From Rhodopirellula sp. SM50 (GTDB lineage Bacteria > Planctomycetota > Planctomycetia > Pirellulales > Pirellulaceae): a stretch of 64,000 bases of DNA. Positions 60,884 to 64,000 of this stretch are shown here, in pieces (within the stretch, counting starts at the first letter, position 1; each line of letters opens with the position of its first letter). Both the position numbers and the translations under genes were made by a program. The DNA is taken from NCBI RefSeq assembly GCF_002289565.1, contig NZ_NTFY01000039.1, positions 1 through 64,000 on the forward strand, in the 5' to 3' direction. Below the pieces are notes generated by a model. The model worked only from the letters and a program-made list of their open reading frames with translations, ran no database searches and was not told where the DNA came from.

Positions 60884-62181
60884 TGCGGCTGCCCGATCAG
60901 TTGGTGCAACCTACTCAGACCGGCTTGGGTCGACGCCAAGGTGCTCGGTGCGTCCATGGCCTGTCGCAAGAACCGGTTGACCTCGGGGTAGGTCTCAATC
61001 GCGCGATCGGAATCCGGCATGGCGCCTTTTTGGTAGGCGCCGATTTGGATCAGATCTTCGACTTCGAAGTACTTCGCCAAGACCCGGCGGATGCTGGCGG
61101 CTTGCTGCTGATGCGGTTTGTCGGTGACCTCTTTGAACAGCCGGCTGGCACTCTTGAGCACGTTGATCGCGGGAAAGTGGCCTTCGTGGGCGAGTTTTCG
61201 ATCCAGGACGATGTGTCCATCCAGGATGGCCCGCGCCGAATCGGCGACCGGTTCGTTCATGTCGTCGCCGTCGACCAGCACCGTCAGCAGACCGGTGATG
61301 ACGCCCTTGTCGCTGGTCCCGAGCTGCTCGAGCAACTGGGCCATCTTCTGGAACACGCTGGGGGTGTAGCCGCGAGAAGTGGGCGGTTCGCCGAGCAGCA
61401 ACCCGAGTTCGCGTTGTGCGTGTGCCAAACGGGTCAGACTGTCGAGCATGAACAGGACGTTCATGCCTTGCGAGCGAAACCAACTGGCGATCGCGACGGC
61501 GGATTCGCTGGCACGGATCCGGGCCAAGGGTGGCTGATCGGAGGTCGAGACGATGACAACGGATCGGGCCAGGCCTTCTTTTCCCAATGTGTCTTCGATA
61601 AAGGGACGGACCTCTCGCCCCCGTTCGCCGATCATGGCGACGACATTGATGTCGCATAAGGCGTGTTTGGCGATCTCGCCCAACAGCGTGCTCTTCCCCA
61701 CGCCGCTGCCGGCGAACAGCCCGACCCGTTGGCCTTGGCCCATCGTCAGCAGCCCGTCGATCGAACGGACGCCCGTGACGAAGGGCTGGCGGATCAGCGG
61801 GCGTGTCAGTGGATCGGGTGATTCGAAGTGCAGTTCGGCCGTCGCGTCGCAATGGATCGGACCGAGTGAATCGATCGGGCGTCCCAGCGAATCGATGACA
61901 CGTCCGAGCAGCTGGCGACCGACGGGGACGCGCATGCGTTTGCCGGTGGACACCACGACGTTGCCGCGTTGAAAATCGACGCCGGAATGATACGGCATCA
62001 ACTGCGCTTTATCGTCGTTGAACCCGATCACTTCGGCCAACACGCTCTGGCCGGTCGACGAGGTGATTTGCACCAGTTCACCGAGCCCGGCATCGATGGT
62101 CGCGCACATCCGGCCCTCGACGCTTTGCAACCGCCCGGTCGTTTGAAGCCATTGGTCGTTTCGCAGCGTCGACGCCAGCAT
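60880..62181 (-). CDS. fliI: Flagellum-specific ATPase FliI
   Basis: 433 residues. Walker A GLFAGSGVGKSTLLGEI, Walker B VLFMLDSLTRLAHAQRE, the GYTPSVFQKMAQLLE stretch and the catalytic MIGERGREVRPFI are all in place, as in F1-beta-like FliI. It powers unfolding and release of export substrates. The ATG at 62181 is chosen because it follows the fliH stop by one base and matches the family's length; the longer frame would overlap fliH. Confidence 0.97.
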   Translation of the reverse strand: MLASTLRNDQWLQTTGRLQSVEGRMCATIDAGLGELVQITSSTGQSVLAEVIGFNDDKAQLMPYHSGVDFQRGNVVVSTGKRMRVPVGRQLLGRVIDSLGRPIDSLGPIHCDATAELHFESPDPLTRPLIRQPFVTGVRSIDGLLTMGQGQRVGLFAGSGVGKSTLLGEIAKHALCDINVVAMIGERGREVRPFIEDTLGKEGLARSVVIVSTSDQPPLARIRASESAVAIASWFRSQGMNVLFMLDSLTRLAHAQRELGLLLGEPPTSRGYTPSVFQKMAQLLEQLGTSDKGVITGLLTVLVDGDDMNEPVADSARAILDGHIVLDRKLAHEGHFPAINVLKSASRLFKEVTDKPHQQQAASIRRVLAKYFEVEDLIQIGAYQKGAMPDSDRAIETYPEVNRFLRQAMDAPSTLASTQAGLSRLHQLIGQPQ

Positions 62182-62182
62182 C

Positions 62183-62785
62183 TTAGCAGTCCCCCCTAAC
62201 CATCGACATCTGTTTCCCCGCCGCGTCGAGGAACGATTCCAGTGAAGCGAGGAAGCCCTTGCCGTTGGATTCGATTCGGCAGTCGCCCGGCTGGACCGTG
62301 GCATCGGCCTGAATCTCGATCGCCTCGTACTCCACTTGGGACAACCAGGATTCCAACGGCGTGACACAGTCCGGGTTCACGAAGATGACCGCGGATTGGC
62401 TGGGGTGCACTTGGCGGAGCAAAATGTTGGCGAAGTGGGCGACGCGTTCTTCGACAAGGCTGCTGTCGCTGCCGAGGGCCTGTTTAGCCAGTTGCGTGGC
62501 CGCCGCGGTCAGCTGCACACCGATTGAGGAAAACTCTTGATCGAGTTTGGCGTCGAGCTGCTGCAGTTGCTGCTCGATCGATTGCAGTGTCTTCAGTGCG
62601 GAAGCGGCGATGTCGTCGCGTGTCTCCGCAGCGGACCGGGCGTTCGGTTTGGACGGTGCCGGAGCATTCGTCGAGACATTCATCGCGGCACCGGACGCGG
62701 CACCGGACGGCGGCATCGCAACTGGGCCGCGTGCGACGGTGACGTTAGCCAGGGATTGATCGAAGGGGATTTGAATCACAGCCAT
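62183..62785 (-). CDS. fliH: FliH-like flagellar assembly protein
   Basis: 200 residues. A variable Ala/Pro-rich N-terminus is followed by a coiled coil (ALKTLQSIEQQLQQLDAK) and the C-terminal FliH/YscL/V-ATPase E-like domain (VEERVAHFANILLRQV, IFVNPDCVTPLESWL, GDCRIESNGKGFLASLESFL). It binds and restrains the FliI ATPase. Its stop lies one base before the fliI start. Confidence 0.9.
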   Translation of the reverse strand: MAVIQIPFDQSLANVTVARGPVAMPPSGAASGAAMNVSTNAPAPSKPNARSAAETRDDIAASALKTLQSIEQQLQQLDAKLDQEFSSIGVQLTAAATQLAKQALGSDSSLVEERVAHFANILLRQVHPSQSAVIFVNPDCVTPLESWLSQVEYEAIEIQADATVQPGDCRIESNGKGFLASLESFLDAAGKQMSMVRGDC

Positions 62786-62786
62786 G

Positions 62787-63803
62787 TCAATCGATTTTCA
62801 CCTCACCGGCTTCGCACAGGCCGGCCAAGATTTTGGCAATCGAGCCCCGTGCCTCCATGATCTCCTCTTCGGTCGCGTTGGTCTTGAATTCCATCTCCTC
62901 TTGCAGCGACTCTTTGGCCCGCTTGGACATGTTGGACAGGATGAAGGTCAGCAAAGATTCATCGACCTGCTGAAGGGCACAGACCAGGGCATCGGTTTGG
63001 CATTGTCCGAGCAGTTTTTGCAGGTCTCGGTCACCGAGTTTCTCGATGTCTTCGAAGCGGTAGAGTTGATTTCGAACGGTTTCGGCCAGATCGCTGTCTC
63101 GTTTTTCCAGTTCGTCGAGCATCGGTTTGCGTAGCGCTCTGGGGAGCGAACGCATCAGGTTCGCCATCTGGGAGGTGGTTTCCTGTTCGGTCTCACGCTC
63201 TTCGACCTGGAGCGACAACTGCAGTGCTTTGGCGAGAATACGTTCTTGGATCAACGGTGAAACCGACAGCGGCTGGGCCAATTGCAGGAACACGTTGGGG
63301 CGAACCACTTCGGGCAGGAATTCGAGTGTTTTCGCGGCGTGTTCGTTGGCCAGTTTGCGCAGCACGATCGCGGTGGCGACCGGGTTTTCGTTTTTGAGTG
63401 CCTGGGCGACCTGATAGGGGTGCATCAAGTTAAGATCGCGAACGGTGTCACCGGTCAGTTTTGGCGGGGTGAAGCGTTTGGTCGGTTCGATTTCGACGTC
63501 AAAGCTTTCTTCGGCGATCTGAAGGATCTTGGGGCCGTCGTCGTCCTGCTGCTGCTCGTCTTCCGGCGTGGGATCCTTTTTATCCACCGTCTGCAGCGCC
63601 ATGTGGAAGTAGTCTTCAAAGTCGCCGAGGACCATATCGACTTCTTCCTGACTGGGCGGATAGGACTCAAAGTCCTTGAGTGCCTGATCGAGTTCGTCCA
63701 AGGCTTCGCCGGAGAGGTCTTGCCGGGCCATCTCGGTGGCCTCGTCCCCCATCAGGTGCAAGAGCAGCGCGAGACGCTCGGGCCGAGTCAACATCATCTT
63801 CAT
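62787..63803 (-). CDS. fliG: Flagellar motor switch protein FliG
   Basis: 338 residues from ATG 63803 (MKMMLTRPERLALLL), with Shine-Dalgarno AGGAGGG just upstream. The N-terminal domain is shortened and followed by an acidic Gln/Asp-rich insert (PTPEDEQQQDDDG, about 80-92). The middle domain (NLMHPYQVAQALKNENP, FLPEVVRPNVFLQL) and C-terminal torque domain (FEDIEKLGDRDLQKLLGQC, ILSNMSKRAKESLQEEMEF) are conserved. FliG forms the rotor ring contacted by the stator. Confidence 0.94.
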   Translation of the reverse strand: MKMMLTRPERLALLLHLMGDEATEMARQDLSGEALDELDQALKDFESYPPSQEEVDMVLGDFEDYFHMALQTVDKKDPTPEDEQQQDDDGPKILQIAEESFDVEIEPTKRFTPPKLTGDTVRDLNLMHPYQVAQALKNENPVATAIVLRKLANEHAAKTLEFLPEVVRPNVFLQLAQPLSVSPLIQERILAKALQLSLQVEERETEQETTSQMANLMRSLPRALRKPMLDELEKRDSDLAETVRNQLYRFEDIEKLGDRDLQKLLGQCQTDALVCALQQVDESLLTFILSNMSKRAKESLQEEMEFKTNATEEEIMEARGSIAKILAGLCEAGEVKID

Positions 63804-63823
63804 CGTTGCCAACCCTCCTGTGG

Positions 63824-64000
63824 TCACGCGGCGTTGCGTTTATCGGAATCTCGATCGGAATCGGCTCCGGACCAAGATCGAACGACCTGTGCAAACACTT
63901 CGGGGTTTTCTTTGATCATCCGGGACAATTCGCTGACGTTTTCCAGGCGGGTACCATCGATTTGTTGATCGGCACCGATGCCGCCCGGTTTGCTGGCCGG
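63824..64000 (-). CDS. fliF: FliF C-terminal fragment (runs off window)
   Basis: Only the last 58 codons of a minus-strand gene are present; it enters from beyond 64000 and stops at TGA 63824-63826, 20 bases before fliG starts. The peptide TRLENVSELSRMIKENPEVF, followed by AQVVRSW, matches the conserved C-terminal tail of the MS-ring protein FliF that binds FliG. The extreme C-terminus is an Asp/Arg-rich extension ending KRNAA. The position directly before fliG agrees with the standard fliF-fliG order. Confidence 0.9.
   Translation of the reverse strand, partial: PASKPGGIGADQQIDGTRLENVSELSRMIKENPEVFAQVVRSWSGADSDRDSDKRNAA

Noticed and set aside
1-64000. tRNA, rRNA, integrase or prophage signatures
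   Set aside because: None could be recognised by eye on either strand; weak cloverleaf-like stems in the GC-rich gaps lack a proper T-loop and acceptor stem.

Overview
The window looks like a chromosomal segment of a planctomycete, most likely of the Pirellulaceae (Rhodopirellula-like). This is inferred from the very large secreted TPR/alpha-2-macroglobulin protein, the DnaG and sigma-70 proteins with long lineage-style extensions, a CheB-CheR-PAS hybrid kinase, intergenic palindromes of several dispersed families, and a flagellar export operon with short, divergent FliG/FliH/FliJ. No rRNA, tRNA, CRISPR array, prophage or intact insertion sequence was recognised.

Layout. 1-615: duplicated palindromic repeats without a convincing gene. 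616-6231: a membrane S2P-like protein, then the divergent primase (dnaG) and housekeeping sigma factor (rpoD), followed by three 80-bp tandem palindromic units. 6601-16284: a PQQ-propeller protein, a minus-strand operon (alternative sigma-70 factor, SRPBCC-epimerase fusion, membrane protein) joined by 4-base overlaps, a MerR-type/B12-fold regulator, a hydrolase fold without its catalytic triad, two receiver proteins, a DUF423 protein and an Asp-rich secreted protein.

16.8-41.9 kb is an unusual accessory block of about 28 genes for stress defence, membrane lipids and the envelope: PfpI/DJ-1, a flavin/pyridoxamine-oxidase-fold protein, a YbdK ligase, cardiolipin synthase, CAP, DUF421 and DUF1206 proteins, an acidic lipoprotein, a baeRF protein, a Ca/cation exchanger, an AI-2E-type transporter, an epimerase with VKOR and SPW-type proteins, a GH32-like protein, a phosphatidylcholine-synthase-like enzyme, a diacylglycerol kinase, a PAP2 phosphatase, a YihY/BrkB protein, an SDR and a glycine-zipper protein. 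The main observation is that at least twelve transcription units here are preceded, in the right orientation, by a -24/-12 sigma-54 promoter (TGGCAY-N5-TTGC). Six of these match exactly. The block therefore looks like one co-regulated sigma-54 regulon. No sigma-54 activator gene lies in the window.

42.0-57.4 kb: the 1733-residue hybrid kinase, whose stop codon lies in the terminal repeat of a 157-bp MITE-like element; a 2759-residue secreted TPR-A2M-TPR protein without the thioester glutamine; and NhaA. 57.6-64.0 kb: a compact minus-strand flagellar operon, read fliF(end)-fliG-fliH-fliI-fliJ-motE-like-fliQ-fliR-flhB.

At least four dispersed repeat families occupy the intergenic gaps. Start codons were moved downstream wherever a signal peptide, a Shine-Dalgarno sequence, family alignment or a promoter made the longest frame unlikely.
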